Assembly: GCA_021166725.1 (NCBI GenBank)
Contig: JAJPES010000048.1
Coordinates: 49,254 to 113,253, forward strand
Source: Burkholderiaceae bacterium
GTDB lineage: Bacteria > Pseudomonadota > Gammaproteobacteria > Burkholderiales > Burkholderiaceae_E
Direction of reading: 5' to 3'
Length of the DNA stretch: 64,000 bases
The notes under the pieces were generated by a model. The model did no database searches, was not told the origin of the DNA, and saw only the letters and a program-made list of their open reading frames with translations. Shown in pieces: positions 41,864 to 52,715 of this stretch. The first letter of the stretch is position 1, and every line of letters begins with the position of its first letter. The translations under genes were made by a program, and so were the position numbers.

Positions 41864-42796
41864 ATGGAACTCGAAAGACTGCGGGATTGGATCGGACGCA
41901 CCGAGCGAAACGCCGATCGCGTCGACGCCGCACGCGTCGTCCAGCTGGCCGCCACGCTGGGACGGGAAGACGTTCGCGGCGCAGGCGGCGAAGCGCTGCC
42001 TCCGCTGTGGCACTGGATGTTCTTCGCGCCGGCCGCGCCCGCCTCGCAACTCGGCCCCGACGGCCATCCGCGCCGCGGCGGCTTCCTGCCGCCGGTGCCG
42101 CTGCCGCGCCGCATGTGGGCGGGTGGGCGCCTGCACTTCGAGCATCCGCTGCGCGTGGCCGACGACATCGCGCGCGACTCGCGCATCGCCGACGTCAGCG
42201 GCAAGCAGGGCCGCAGCGGCGCGCTGGTGTTCGTCACCGTCGCGCACGAAATCTCGGATGCGCGCGGCGTGGCGATCCGCGAGGAGCACGACATCGTCTA
42301 TCGCGACGAGCCGAAGGTGGTCGAAGCCGATGCGGCGAAGGGCGAAGACCGAGCGTCGAAGAAGGCGGCCGACGCAGGCACGGCAGCCGTGGCTCCAACC
42401 TCCCCGAACGTTGCCGCGCCGGGAGCGGCGCGCACCGACGAGCAGTTCTCGCGCCGCATCGTTCCCGACCCGGTGCTGCTCTTTCGCTACTCGGCCGTCA
42501 CCTTCAACGGTCATCGCATCCACTACGACCGCAGCTACGTCACCGGCGTCGAAGGCTATCCGGGCCTGGTCGTGCACGGCCCGCTGATCGCCACGCTGCT
42601 GCTCGACCTGCTGCACCGCGAACGGCCTGCCGCACGCGTGGCGCGCTTCGAATTCAAGGCGGTACGCCCGCTGTTCGACACCAATGCCTTCGAGGTCTGC
42701 GGACGCGCCGCCGGCGAGCGCTCCTTCGACCTGTGGGCGCGCGACCACGAAGGCCGCCTCGCGATGCAGGCGAGCGCCGAACTCCATCGAGACTGA
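41864..42796 (+). CDS. ich: MaoC-type hydratase (itaconyl-/mesaconyl-CoA hydratase family)
   Basis: A 310-residue double-hotdog hydratase. The N-terminal FAS1-like half (PLWHWMFFAPA...GGFLPPVPLPRRMWAGGRLHFEHPLRVAD) and C-terminal half with NGHRIHYDRSYVTGVEGYPGLVVHGP are the signature of 3-methylfumaryl-CoA and itaconyl-CoA hydratases. The reaction expected here is itaconyl-CoA + water to citramalyl-CoA. ATG at 41864 aligns with the family; upstream in-frame codons lack homology. It is divergent from the LysR gene and leads the operon. Confidence 0.8.
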   Translation: MELERLRDWIGRTERNADRVDAARVVQLAATLGREDVRGAGGEALPPLWHWMFFAPAAPASQLGPDGHPRRGGFLPPVPLPRRMWAGGRLHFEHPLRVADDIARDSRIADVSGKQGRSGALVFVTVAHEISDARGVAIREEHDIVYRDEPKVVEADAAKGEDRASKKAADAGTAAVAPTSPNVAAPGAARTDEQFSRRIVPDPVLLFRYSAVTFNGHRIHYDRSYVTGVEGYPGLVVHGPLIATLLLDLLHRERPAARVARFEFKAVRPLFDTNAFEVCGRAAGERSFDLWARDHEGRLAMQASAELHRD

Positions 42797-42802
42797 TCCG
42801 AC

Positions 42803-43966
42803 ATGACTTCCTCGCTGCAAGACCGCTACGAAGACATCCGCGACGGCGTTCGCGACCTGTGCAGGCAGTTCCCCGACGAGTACTTCCGCAAGGTCGACGA
42901 GCAGCGCGCCTATCCGGAGGCCTTCGTCGACGCGTTGACGAAAGCCGGCTGGATGGCCGCGCTGATCCCCACCGAATACGGCGGTTCGGGCCTCGGGCTC
43001 GCCGAGGCGTCGGTGATCATGGAGGAGATCAACCGCTGCGGCGGCAACTCGGGCGCGCTGCATGGCCAGATGTACAACATGGGCACGCTGCTGCGCCACG
43101 GCTCCGAAGAGCAGAAGCGCAAGTACCTGCCGCGCATCGCCGCGGGCGAACTGCGGCTGCAATCGATGGCCGTCACCGAGCCGACCACCGGCACCGACAC
43201 GACGAAACTGAAGACCACTGCCGTGCGCAGCGGCGACAAGTACGTCGTCAACGGGCAGAAGGTGTGGATCTCGCGCGTACAGCACTCGGACCTGATGATC
43301 CTGCTCGCGCGCACGACGCCGCTGGCCGAGGTGAAGAAGAAGTCCGAAGGCATGTCGGTCTTCATCGTCGACCTGCACCAGGCGATCGGCCACGGCCTCG
43401 AGGTGCGACCGATCGCCAACATGGTCAACCACGAGACGAACGAGCTGTTCTTCGAGAACCTCGAGATCCCGGCGGAGAACCTGGTCGGCGAGGAAGGCCG
43501 CGGCTTCAAGTACATCCTCGACGGCCTGAACGCCGAGCGCACGCTGATCGCCGCCGAATGCATCGGCGACGGCTACTGGTTCGTCGATCGCGTGACGCAG
43601 TACGCGAAGGATCGCGTCGTGTTCGGCCGGCCGATCGGGCAGAACCAGGGCGTGCAGTTCCCGATCGCCGAGTCGTTCATCGAGGTCGAGGCAGCGAACC
43701 TGATGCGCTGGGAGGCGTGCCGCCTGTACGACGCTCACCAGCCCTGCGGTGCGCAGGCGAACATGGCGAAGTACCTTGCGGCGAAGGCATCGTGGGAGGC
43801 GGCCAACGCGTGCATACAGTTCCACGGCGGCTTCGGCTTCGCCGCCGAGTACGACGTCGAACGCAAGTTCCGCGAAACGCGCCTGTACCAGGTGGCGCCG
43901 ATCTCCACCAACCTGATCCTGTCGTACGTCGCCGAGCACGTGCTCGGGCTGCCGAGGTCGTTCTAG
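42803..43966 (+). CDS. Acyl-CoA dehydrogenase
   Basis: A 387-residue flavoprotein. The N-terminal helical domain, the middle beta domain with RLQSMAVTEPTTGTDTTKL and the C-terminal helical bundle are all present. KVWISRVQHSDLMILLART is a known family sequence. It would make a 2,3-double bond in an acyl-CoA using electron-transfer flavoprotein. The matching gene in P. aeruginosa (next to ich) has no clear assigned step in itaconate breakdown. It starts 6 bases after the hydratase stop. Confidence 0.88.
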   Translation: MTSSLQDRYEDIRDGVRDLCRQFPDEYFRKVDEQRAYPEAFVDALTKAGWMAALIPTEYGGSGLGLAEASVIMEEINRCGGNSGALHGQMYNMGTLLRHGSEEQKRKYLPRIAAGELRLQSMAVTEPTTGTDTTKLKTTAVRSGDKYVVNGQKVWISRVQHSDLMILLARTTPLAEVKKKSEGMSVFIVDLHQAIGHGLEVRPIANMVNHETNELFFENLEIPAENLVGEEGRGFKYILDGLNAERTLIAAECIGDGYWFVDRVTQYAKDRVVFGRPIGQNQGVQFPIAESFIEVEAANLMRWEACRLYDAHQPCGAQANMAKYLAAKASWEAANACIQFHGGFGFAAEYDVERKFRETRLYQVAPISTNLILSYVAEHVLGLPRSF

Positions 43967-43978
43967 GAGAGGCTTCTG

Positions 43979-45157
43979 ATGCGCGCCCTCGAAGGCATCA
44001 CCGTCGTCACGCTCGAGCATGCGATCGCCGCGCCCTTCTGCACGCGCCAGCTCGCCGATCTCGGCGCGCGCGTCATCAAGGTCGAGCGCCCCGGCGTCGG
44101 CGACTTCGCCCGCGCCTACGATCAGCGCGTGCACGGGTTGGCCTCGCATTTCGTCTGGACCAACCGTTCGAAGGAAAGCCTCACGCTAGACCTGAAGCAC
44201 GCCGAGGCGCCGGTCGTCCTCGAGCGGCTGCTCGAACGCGCCGACGTGCTCGTGCAGAACCTCGCGCCCGGCGCCGCCGCGCGCCTGGGGCTTTCGTTCG
44301 ACGCGCTGCATCCGCGCTTTCCGCGCCTCATCGTCTGCGACATCTCCGGCTACGGCGCCGACGGCCCTTATCGCGATGCGAAGGCCTACGACCTTTTGAT
44401 CCAGAGCGAGTCCGGCTTCCTGTCGATCACCGGCACGCCCGACGAGCCTTCGAAGGCCGGCTGCTCGATCGCCGACATCGCCGCCGGCATGTATGCGTAC
44501 TCGAACATCCTCGCCGCGCTGATCGAGCGCGGCCGCAGCGGCAACGGAAAGCGCATCGACGTTTCGATGCTCGAGAGCATGGTCGAGTGGATGAGCTATC
44601 CGCTCTACTACGCCTTCGACGGGCAACCGCCGCCGGCGCGCACCGGTGCGGCGCACGCGACGATCTACCCGTATGGCCCGTTCCCGGCCGGCGACGGTCG
44701 CGTCGTCATGCTCGGTCTGCAGAACGAACGCGAGTGGCAGGTCTTCTGCACGAAGGTGCTGCAGCGCCCGGAACTCGCCGCCGATCCGCGCTTCGACTCG
44801 AACGCGCGGCGCACCGCGGCGCGCGACGCGCTGCGCGCGATCGTCGTCGAGGCTTTCGCCGCGCTCACTGCCCGGCAGGTCGTCGAACGGCTGAACGAAG
44901 CGGGGATCGCCAATGCGAACATGAACACGATGGCCGACGTCTGGGCGCATCCGCAGCTGAAGGCGCGCGAGCGCTGGACCGAAGTGGCGACACCGGGCGG
45001 TCCGATCCCCGCGCTGCTGCCGCCGGGAATGTCGCGCGCAGACGATCCGCGCATCGACGCGGTGCCTGCGCTCGGCGCGCACACCGACTCGATCCTTTCC
45101 GAACTCGGCTACGCGCAGCCGCAGATCGATCGGCTGCGCAGTGAACGCGCGCTCTGA
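43979..45157 (+). CDS. ict: Class III (CaiB/BaiF) CoA transferase
   Basis: A 392-residue family III CoA transferase. The N-terminal Rossmann part contains ARVIKVERPGVGD, and the expected catalytic aspartate is D166 in SIADIAAGMYA. In the matching Pseudomonas cluster the enzyme moves CoA from succinyl-CoA to itaconate. Position, size and neighbours make this the best call, but formyl-CoA or other class III transferases look alike. It begins 12 bases after the dehydrogenase stop. Confidence 0.8.
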   Translation: MRALEGITVVTLEHAIAAPFCTRQLADLGARVIKVERPGVGDFARAYDQRVHGLASHFVWTNRSKESLTLDLKHAEAPVVLERLLERADVLVQNLAPGAAARLGLSFDALHPRFPRLIVCDISGYGADGPYRDAKAYDLLIQSESGFLSITGTPDEPSKAGCSIADIAAGMYAYSNILAALIERGRSGNGKRIDVSMLESMVEWMSYPLYYAFDGQPPPARTGAAHATIYPYGPFPAGDGRVVMLGLQNEREWQVFCTKVLQRPELAADPRFDSNARRTAARDALRAIVVEAFAALTARQVVERLNEAGIANANMNTMADVWAHPQLKARERWTEVATPGGPIPALLPPGMSRADDPRIDAVPALGAHTDSILSELGYAQPQIDRLRSERAL

Positions 45158-45173
45158 ATCGCGAGGAACGAAG

Positions 45174-46553
45174 ATGAAGGCATCGAGTACGGTCGCAGCC
45201 GGCGAAACGCTGGCGCGCTTCGCCGCCGAGCTTCGCTTCGAGCAGATCCCGGCCGCGGTCGTTCGCCGCGCCGAGGATCTCTTCGTCGACTGGCTGGGCT
45301 CGGCGCTCGCCGGCAAGGGCGCACGGCCGGTCGAGACGATCGCGCGCTTCCACGAGTCGATGGGTCCGGCCGCCGGTCCTTCGGAGATCCTGATCCATCG
45401 GCGCACGAGCAGCCCATTGGTGGCGGCCGCCGTCAACGCGGCGTCGTCGCATTTCGCCGAGCAGGACGACGTGCACAACGGGTCGGTGTTCCATCCGGCC
45501 GCGGTCGTCTTCCCGCCGGCGCTCGCCGTCGCGCAGGCGCTGGGCCGGTCGGGCGTCGAGCTGCTTTGCGCGGTGGTCGTCGGCTACGAAGTCGGCATTC
45601 GCGTCGGCGAGTTCCTCGGTCGCTCGCACTACAAGGTGTTCCATACGACCGGCACCGCAGGCACGCTGGCCGCGGCCGCGGCCGTCGGCCGCCTGCTGCG
45701 GCTGTCGCCGCAAGCGATGCGCAACGCCTTCGGTTCGGCGGGAACGCAGGCGGCCGGGCTGTGGGAATTCCTGCGCGATGCCGCCGACTCCAAGCAGTTG
45801 CACACGGCGCACGCAGCCGCGGCCGGACTCGCGTCCGCCTACCTCGCCGCCGACGGTTTCACCGGCGCGCAACGCATCCTCGAAGGCGAACGCGGCATGG
45901 CGGCGGGGATGTCGAGCGACGCCGACCCCGCGCGCCTGGTCGACCGGCTCGGCGAGCGCTGGACGCTGGCCGAGACCTCGTTCAAGTTCCACGCGTCGTG
46001 CCGGCACACCCATCCGGCCGCCGACGCGCTGCTCGAGGCGATTCGCACGAACGGCCTGCGCGCCGACGACGTCGAATCGGTCGTCGCGCGCGTGCACCAG
46101 GGAGCGATCGACGTGCTCGGGCCGGTGCTCGACCCGCAGACCGTGCACCAGGCGAAGTTCTCGATGGGCACCGTGCTCGGACTGGTGGCGACGAAGGCAA
46201 GCGCGTCGCTGGCCGACTTCGATGCCGACTGGCGATCGCCCGAAGTCGTCGCCTTTCGCGAGCGCGTGCGCATGCAGCTCGACGACGAGGTCGATCGCGC
46301 GTATCCGCAGCGCTGGATCGGCAAGGTCGAAGTGCGCACGAAGGACGGACGCGTCTTCGAAGCACGCGTCGACGAACCGAAGGGCGATCCCGGCAACACG
46401 CTGTCGCCGCAGGAAGTCGACGACAAGGCGATGCGGCTGGCCGCATACCGCGAGGGTGCGTCGGCCGACGGGATGCGCGAGGCGATCCGGCGCATCCGCT
46501 CGCTCGCGCAGGCGCGTACGGTAGGGCCATTGCTGATCGACGAGGAGCGTTGA
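45174..46553 (+). CDS. MmgE/PrpD-family protein
   Basis: A 459-residue protein with the MmgE/PrpD fold (LARFAAELRFEQIPAAVVRRAEDLFVDWLGSALAG; SKQLHTAHAAAAGLASAYLAADGFTG; FKFHASCRHTHPAADALL). Relatives dehydrate 2-methylcitrate or handle related branched C4-C6 acids, such as cis-aconitate decarboxylase. The Pseudomonas itaconate cluster has a copy too. The reaction here is not known. ATG at 45174 has GAGGAACGA ahead of it; it starts 17 bases after the transferase stop. Confidence 0.85.
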   Translation: MKASSTVAAGETLARFAAELRFEQIPAAVVRRAEDLFVDWLGSALAGKGARPVETIARFHESMGPAAGPSEILIHRRTSSPLVAAAVNAASSHFAEQDDVHNGSVFHPAAVVFPPALAVAQALGRSGVELLCAVVVGYEVGIRVGEFLGRSHYKVFHTTGTAGTLAAAAAVGRLLRLSPQAMRNAFGSAGTQAAGLWEFLRDAADSKQLHTAHAAAAGLASAYLAADGFTGAQRILEGERGMAAGMSSDADPARLVDRLGERWTLAETSFKFHASCRHTHPAADALLEAIRTNGLRADDVESVVARVHQGAIDVLGPVLDPQTVHQAKFSMGTVLGLVATKASASLADFDADWRSPEVVAFRERVRMQLDDEVDRAYPQRWIGKVEVRTKDGRVFEARVDEPKGDPGNTLSPQEVDDKAMRLAAYREGASADGMREAIRRIRSLAQARTVGPLLIDEER

Positions 46554-46555
46554 AC

Positions 46556-47503
46556 ATGGACCGGTTGCTGCGTTCGCTGCTCTTCGTCCCCGGCCATCGC
46601 GTCGATCGTTTCGCCAAGGCGCTCGCCGCGGGCGCCGACGCCGTCGTCGTCGATCTCGAAGACGCGGTGCCGCCGTCGGCGAAGCACGACGCGCGGGCGG
46701 CGGTTGCGGCGTGGCTCGATGCGTCGCCGCTCGCATCGTTCGCGCTGCGCGCCTCCTCCGACGCCGATGCGCCGAACACGCCGCGCGCGCTCGCGCACGC
46801 AGCCGTCGTCGACCCGGTCGCGATGCCGCTTCCGGTCGTCGCCGACAGCGCTCCCGGCACGCGTGCGCCGCGAATCTTCGTGCGCATCAACGGCGCAGAC
46901 AGTGCCTGGTTCGACGACGACCTGTCGCTGGTCGGCAAGGCGGCGCTCGACGCCGTGATGGTGCCGAAGTCCGAGGGGCGCGACGTGCTCGCCCGCGTCC
47001 GGGCCGCCGGCGCGCGGGCGCTGGTGCCGCTGGTCGAGACCGCAGTCGGCTACGCGCACCTGTCCGAGATCGCCGGCACACCCGGCGTCGAGCGTCTCGC
47101 CTTCGGCACCATCGACTTCCAGGTAGACCTCGGCATGCGCGATGCCGACGAGGACGAACTGCTCCCGTTTCGCACGCAGTTCGTGCTCGAGTCGCGTCTC
47201 GCGTCGATTGCGCCGCCGATCGACGGCGTGAGCACGGCGATCGACGACGCCGCGCGCCTGGCGCACGACGTGCATCGCGCCCGGCGCCTCGGCTTCGGCG
47301 GCAAGCTGTGCATCCATCCGCGCCAGGTTGCGCAGGTCAATGCGCTGTTCGCGCCGGGCGATGCCGAAATCTCCTGGGCGCAGCGTGTCCTCGAAGCCGC
47401 CGGCGCGGCCGGCGGCGCGGCGGTGGCGGTCGACGGCAAGATGGTCGACAAGCCGGTGATGCTGCGCGCCGAGGCGATCCTGCGCGAGGCGGGGCTGCGG
47501 TGA
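46556..47503 (+). CDS. ccl: CitE-type citramalyl-CoA lyase
   Basis: A 315-residue HpcH/HpaI aldolase-fold lyase. LRSLLFVPGHRVDRFAKAL and VVVDLEDAVPPSAK, then a PLVETAVG motif and GKLCIHPRQVA, are the CitE signature, with the Mg2+ ligands in the E-D residues. The expected reaction is splitting citramalyl-CoA into acetyl-CoA and pyruvate, the last step of itaconate use. It is 2 bases after the MmgE stop, so it is in the same operon. CitE relatives that act on beta-methylmalyl-CoA are the main alternative. Confidence 0.85.
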   Translation: MDRLLRSLLFVPGHRVDRFAKALAAGADAVVVDLEDAVPPSAKHDARAAVAAWLDASPLASFALRASSDADAPNTPRALAHAAVVDPVAMPLPVVADSAPGTRAPRIFVRINGADSAWFDDDLSLVGKAALDAVMVPKSEGRDVLARVRAAGARALVPLVETAVGYAHLSEIAGTPGVERLAFGTIDFQVDLGMRDADEDELLPFRTQFVLESRLASIAPPIDGVSTAIDDAARLAHDVHRARRLGFGGKLCIHPRQVAQVNALFAPGDAEISWAQRVLEAAGAAGGAAVAVDGKMVDKPVMLRAEAILREAGLR

Positions 47504-48132
47504 GCGAAGACCGCATCGGCGCGCTCGCCGCCTTCTGGAACGCGCGATACGCGGGCGACGATTACGCCTACGGCACCGAGCCGAACGATTTCCTCGTCGC
47601 GCAGGTCGCGCTGCTGCCGTCGGAACTACCGGTCCTGTGCCTGGCCGACGGCGAGGGTCGCAACGGCGTCTGGCTCGCCAGCCGCGGCTTCGACGTCACC
47701 TCGATCGACGTCGCGCAGCAGGGTCTCGACAAGGCGCAGGCGCTGGCGAGACGGGTCGGCGTCTCGCTGCACACGCTGCGCGCCGACGTCACCCGTCACG
47801 AACTGGGCGAGAACCGCTGGGGCGCGATCGTCTCGATCTTCCTGCACCTGCCGCAGCGCGCCCGCGCCGCGTTGCTCGGCCGCTGCGTGCGCGCCCTCGC
47901 ACCGGGCGGCGTATTCGTCTTCGAGGCCTACGGCAAGCGCCAGGTCGAGTTCAGGACGGGCGGTCCGCCCGAGCCGGAACTGCTGGTGCGGCTCGAAGAC
48001 GTCGTCGACGAACTCGCCGGCCTGGAGATCGTGCATCGCTTCGACGGAGTGCGCGCCGTGCACGAAGGCAGGCACCACCACGGCGATGCGCACGTGGTTC
48101 AGGTCGTTGCCCGCCGTCGCGCGCAGCCGTAG
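47500..48132 (+). CDS. Class I SAM-dependent methyltransferase
   Basis: A 210-residue methyltransferase with the SAM-binding motif LCLADGEGRNGVWLA and the following DVTSIDVA. It resembles TehB/thiopurine-type small methyltransferases; the substrate is unknown. GTG at 47500 overlaps the lyase stop by 4 bases, so it is translationally linked to the itaconate-like operon. A link to methylating an itaconate-related acid, as trans-aconitate methyltransferase does, is only a guess. It converges with nhaA. Confidence 0.75.
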   Translation: MSEDRIGALAAFWNARYAGDDYAYGTEPNDFLVAQVALLPSELPVLCLADGEGRNGVWLASRGFDVTSIDVAQQGLDKAQALARRVGVSLHTLRADVTRHELGENRWGAIVSIFLHLPQRARAALLGRCVRALAPGGVFVFEAYGKRQVEFRTGGPPEPELLVRLEDVVDELAGLEIVHRFDGVRAVHEGRHHHGDAHVVQVVARRRAQP

Positions 48133-48157
48133 CGCGCACGAGGCCGGTACCGCTGCG

Positions 48158-49513
48158 TCACGCCGGCCGGGTTCGTCGCCTATACCGTAGCGCGCCCCAC
48201 GACAGCCCGAGCACGCCGGACAGGAGCGACGCGATCAGGATTCCCAGCTTCGCCGATTCCAGCAGGGCCGGCGAAGCGAAGGCCAGGTTCGCGATGAAGA
48301 TCGACATCGTGAACCCGATGCCGGCGAGCAGGCCGACCAGTCCTATTCCGGACCAACTCAGACCCTCGGGCAGGCTGACCGCGCCAATACGCACCGCAGC
48401 CCACGAGGCACCGAGAACGCCGAGCGGCTTGCCGAGCACGAGCGCGACGACGACGCCGAGCATCACGCGACCGGAGGCATCGTCGATCGCGTCGATCCCG
48501 CCGATCGAAACACCTGCATTGGCGAGTGCGAACACCGGCATCACGCCGAACGCCACCCACGGATGCAGCGCCATCTGCACGCGCACCACAGGGGGAAGAA
48601 GCTCGCGCTGCGCGGTGCGCAGGTCGCGTAGCGGCGGCGCCAGGTTCGCGGGTTCCGCGTCCGGTGCCTGCGACAGTGCCGACAGCTCGTCCACTGCGCG
48701 GCTCGCCGCCTGCAGCGGCGGCGCGCGAAGTGGCTTGGAGCGAACGGGCGTGAGAAATCCGAGCATCACGCCGGCAAGCGTCGGGTGTGCACCGGTCATC
48801 AAAAGGCCCAGCCAGACGATGGCGCCGGGAACCACGTACATCCACGCCGATCCGACGCCGATGCGCTGCAAGCCCAGCACCAGCAGCGCGCCGGCGGCGA
48901 CGAGGGCGAAGCCCGAAGCGTCCAGTCCGCCGGAAAAGAAGAAGGCGATGATGAGAACGGCCACCAGGTCGTCGATGACGGCGAGCGACAGCAGCAGCAC
49001 GCGGACGTTCGCAGGAATCGAACGCCCCAACAGCGCCAGAACGCCGACGGCGAACGCGATGTCGGTCGCCGTCGGCACCGCCCAGCCGTCGCGTTGCGGG
49101 GGTTCGCCGTTCAGCGACAGGTAGATCAGGGCCGGAACGATCACGCCGCCCAGGGCGGCGACGATGGGCAGTGCGGCGAGCCGCAGAGTGGCGAGCGCCC
49201 CCTCGTGCATCTCGCGGCGAATCTCCATCCCGACGACGAGGAAGAACACCGTCATCAGTCCGTCGTTGATCCAGAAATGCAGCGGCTGGCTGACGACCGC
49301 AGACCCCAGGCCGACGCTAAGCGGCAAGTGCCAGGTATCGTGATAGGCATCGGCATAGGGGGAATTCGCCCAGACGAGCGCCGTCGCCGCGGCGATCAGC
49401 AGGACGATTCCGCTTGCCGCCTCGACATGCAGGAAGTTCTGGAGGTTGCGGAAGGCCCGCTCGGCCCGCTGCTGGGCCACCGGGATCGGGCGTGAAGACG
49501 GATGATCGGCCAT
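48158..49513 (-). CDS. nhaA: Na+/H+ antiporter NhaA
   Basis: A 451-residue inner-membrane antiporter that exchanges sodium for protons and helps pH and salt balance. The paired aspartates are in [10 protein letters not shown], and the pH-sensing and structural elements ([30 protein letters not shown]) match NhaA. It is about 60 residues longer than the E. coli protein, with an insertion in a cytoplasmic loop near residue 270-320 ([16 protein letters not shown]). The start codon is at 49513. It lies between the catabolic operon and the TRAP genes. Confidence 0.9.
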   Translation of the reverse strand: MADHPSSRPIPVAQQRAERAFRNLQNFLHVEAASGIVLLIAAATALVWANSPYADAYHDTWHLPLSVGLGSAVVSQPLHFWINDGLMTVFFLVVGMEIRREMHEGALATLRLAALPIVAALGGVIVPALIYLSLNGEPPQRDGWAVPTATDIAFAVGVLALLGRSIPANVRVLLLSLAVIDDLVAVLIIAFFFSGGLDASGFALVAAGALLVLGLQRIGVGSAWMYVVPGAIVWLGLLMTGAHPTLAGVMLGFLTPVRSKPLRAPPLQAASRAVDELSALSQAPDAEPANLAPPLRDLRTAQRELLPPVVRVQMALHPWVAFGVMPVFALANAGVSIGGIDAIDDASGRVMLGVVVALVLGKPLGVLGASWAAVRIGAVSLPEGLSWSGIGLVGLLAGIGFTMSIFIANLAFASPALLESAKLGILIASLLSGVLGLSWGALRYRRRTRPA

Positions 49514-49648
49514 GAGCGCTCCTGCGTGGCGGCCCGACCATCGCACGATCCTGCATTGCCGGAGATCCGGCGACGCACCCTTCGGGTACAACGGGCGTTC
49601 GCCGGCGGCCGGTCGCCTTCGAGCGACCCGCCTCGCCGGTGCACAGGC

Positions 49649-50926
49649 TCAGAACAGCAGGTTCGGCAGCACCAGCGAGATCCACGGCACGTAGGTCACG
49701 ACGACCAGGAACACCAGCAGCAGCAGCAGCGAGGGCGTGGCGGCCTGCACCACCGCGCCGATCGGCATCTTCGTGATCCCCGCCGTCACGAACAGGTTCA
49801 GCCCCACCGGCGGCGTCACCATGCCGATCTCGAGGTTCACCACCATGATGATCCCGAGGTGCACCGGATCGATACCCAGTTGCGACGCGATCGGGAACAG
49901 GATCGGCGCCATGATCAGGATGATCCCTGTCGGCTCCATGAACATGCCGGCGACCAGCAGCAGGAGGTTCACCACGATCAGGAACTGCCAGGCGGGCATC
50001 CCCCACGAGACGATCTGCTCGGCGATGATCTGCGGGATGCGCTCGGTGGTGAGCACGTGCGCGAAGAGCAGCGCGTTGGCGATGATGAACATCAGCATCA
50101 CCGTCACCTTCGACGCGTCGATCAGCACCGCCGGCACGTCGCGCAGGCCGATGTCGCGGTAGATGAACACCGCCACCAGGAACGCGTAGACCGCCGACAC
50201 CGCCGCTGCCTCGGTGGGCGTGAAGACGCCACCGTAGATCCCGCCGAGGATGATGACGACCAGCAGCAAGCCCCACAGCGAGTCGCGTCCGGCGACGACG
50301 ATTTCGCCGAGCGTGGCCTTCGGCTGGCGCGGCAGGTTCTTCATTCGCGCGCGCACGTAGATCGCCACCATCAGCAGCACGCCGAGCAGGATGCCCGGCA
50401 GCACACCGGCCATGAACAGCTTGCCGACCGATGTCTCGGTGACGGCACCGTAGACCACCAGGACGATCGACGGCGGGATCAGGATGCCCAGGGTTCCCGC
50501 ATTGCAGACGACGCCGGCGGCGAAGGCCTGCGGGTAACCGGCGCGCACCATGCCGGCGATGACGATCGAACCGACGGCGACCACCGTGGCGGGCGACGAC
50601 CCCGACACCGCCGCGAACAGCATGCAGGCGAGCACCGAGGCCATCGCCAGGCCGCCGGGGAAGTGCCCGACGGCGGCCACCGCGAAGCGGATCATCCGCT
50701 TGGCGACGCCGCCGGTGGTCATGAACGCGCCGCCGAGGATGAAATAGGGAATCGCCAGCAGCGTGAAGTGCTCGGAGCTCTCGTAGAGCTTCAGCGCGAG
50801 CGAGGCGAGCGAGTCCTGCGCGAAGAACAGGATCGTGAGCAGCGACGACAGGCCGAGCGCGATGGCGATCGGCATGCCGAGGAACATGAACACGAAGAGC
50901 ATCACGAACAACGCGGTGGTCGTCAT
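49649..50926 (-). CDS. TRAP transporter large permease (DctM)
   Basis: A 425-residue protein with about 12 membrane helices (MLFVFMFLGMPIAIALGLSS; TLGILIPPSIVLVVYG; MEPTGIILIMAP). Together with the small permease and the binding protein it makes a sodium-driven uptake system for a dicarboxylate-like acid. It overlaps the dctQ gene end by 4 bases (50923-50926). Substrate is not read from sequence; a TRAP set in the matching Pseudomonas cluster suggests itaconate. Confidence 0.9.
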   Translation of the reverse strand: MTTTALFVMLFVFMFLGMPIAIALGLSSLLTILFFAQDSLASLALKLYESSEHFTLLAIPYFILGGAFMTTGGVAKRMIRFAVAAVGHFPGGLAMASVLACMLFAAVSGSSPATVVAVGSIVIAGMVRAGYPQAFAAGVVCNAGTLGILIPPSIVLVVYGAVTETSVGKLFMAGVLPGILLGVLLMVAIYVRARMKNLPRQPKATLGEIVVAGRDSLWGLLLVVIILGGIYGGVFTPTEAAAVSAVYAFLVAVFIYRDIGLRDVPAVLIDASKVTVMLMFIIANALLFAHVLTTERIPQIIAEQIVSWGMPAWQFLIVVNLLLLVAGMFMEPTGIILIMAPILFPIASQLGIDPVHLGIIMVVNLEIGMVTPPVGLNLFVTAGITKMPIGAVVQAATPSLLLLLVFLVVVTYVPWISLVLPNLLF

Positions 50927-51498
50927 CGCTTCTCTCCGTGCGATCCGTGATGCGGGTGCGGATGATCGACTTCGCCCGCCTCGGCCTGCGCGAGCTTCAG
51001 AGCGTCCTCGACCTCGTCGCCGAGCAGGTGTGCCTCCTTGCCGGTGAGCAGGCCGTACAGCACCTGCAGCATCCGGAAGAACAGCAGCGCGTATCCGATC
51101 GGCAGCACCAGCCGTGGTATCCACGCCGGAACCGGAACATCCTGGGCGTAGATGCCGATCTCGTACATCTTGTCGACGTAGGTCCAGGCGCCGACGAACA
51201 CGATCGCCGCGTAGAGCAGACACAACAGCGTCGCGATGACTGCCACTACGCGGGCCGCGCGCGGCGGCAGCTTCTTCGTGAGCACGTCGATGCCGATGTG
51301 CGCGCCCACGCGCACGCCGTACGAGATGCCGATGAAGATCAGGCCCGCGAACAGGAATGTCGTGAGCTCGAGCGCCCAGACGAAGCTGTAGTTGAAGACG
51401 TAGCGCGCGACCACCTGCATGAAGGTGATCAGCGTCATCACGGCGAGGAGGAAGGCGACGAGCGCCTCCTCCAGCCGGGAAAGAAGGCCGGCCTTCAT
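50923..51498 (-). CDS. TRAP transporter small permease (DctQ)
   Basis: A 191-residue membrane protein with four helices (LSRLEEALVAFLLAVMTLITFMQVVARYVF start). The tail is histidine-rich (DHPHPHHGSHGEKR), unusual in DctQ and perhaps a metal site. It overlaps dctM by 4 bases and sits 46 bases after dctP, so the three genes are one transcription unit. The role follows the family. Confidence 0.87.
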   Translation of the reverse strand: MKAGLLSRLEEALVAFLLAVMTLITFMQVVARYVFNYSFVWALELTTFLFAGLIFIGISYGVRVGAHIGIDVLTKKLPPRAARVVAVIATLLCLLYAAIVFVGAWTYVDKMYEIGIYAQDVPVPAWIPRLVLPIGYALLFFRMLQVLYGLLTGKEAHLLGDEVEDALKLAQAEAGEVDHPHPHHGSHGEKR

Positions 51499-51544
51499 GG
51501 CGCCCCGTTCCTTGCCCAGTTCGCCATGACCCGACCCCTTGCGA

Positions 51545-52654
<1,110 letters not shown>

Positions 52655-52715
52655 TTAATCGGTCGCCGAAGCCCGGCGCAAGCGCAGGGGTCGGCGCGCG
52701 CAGGCGCCGGACGGC

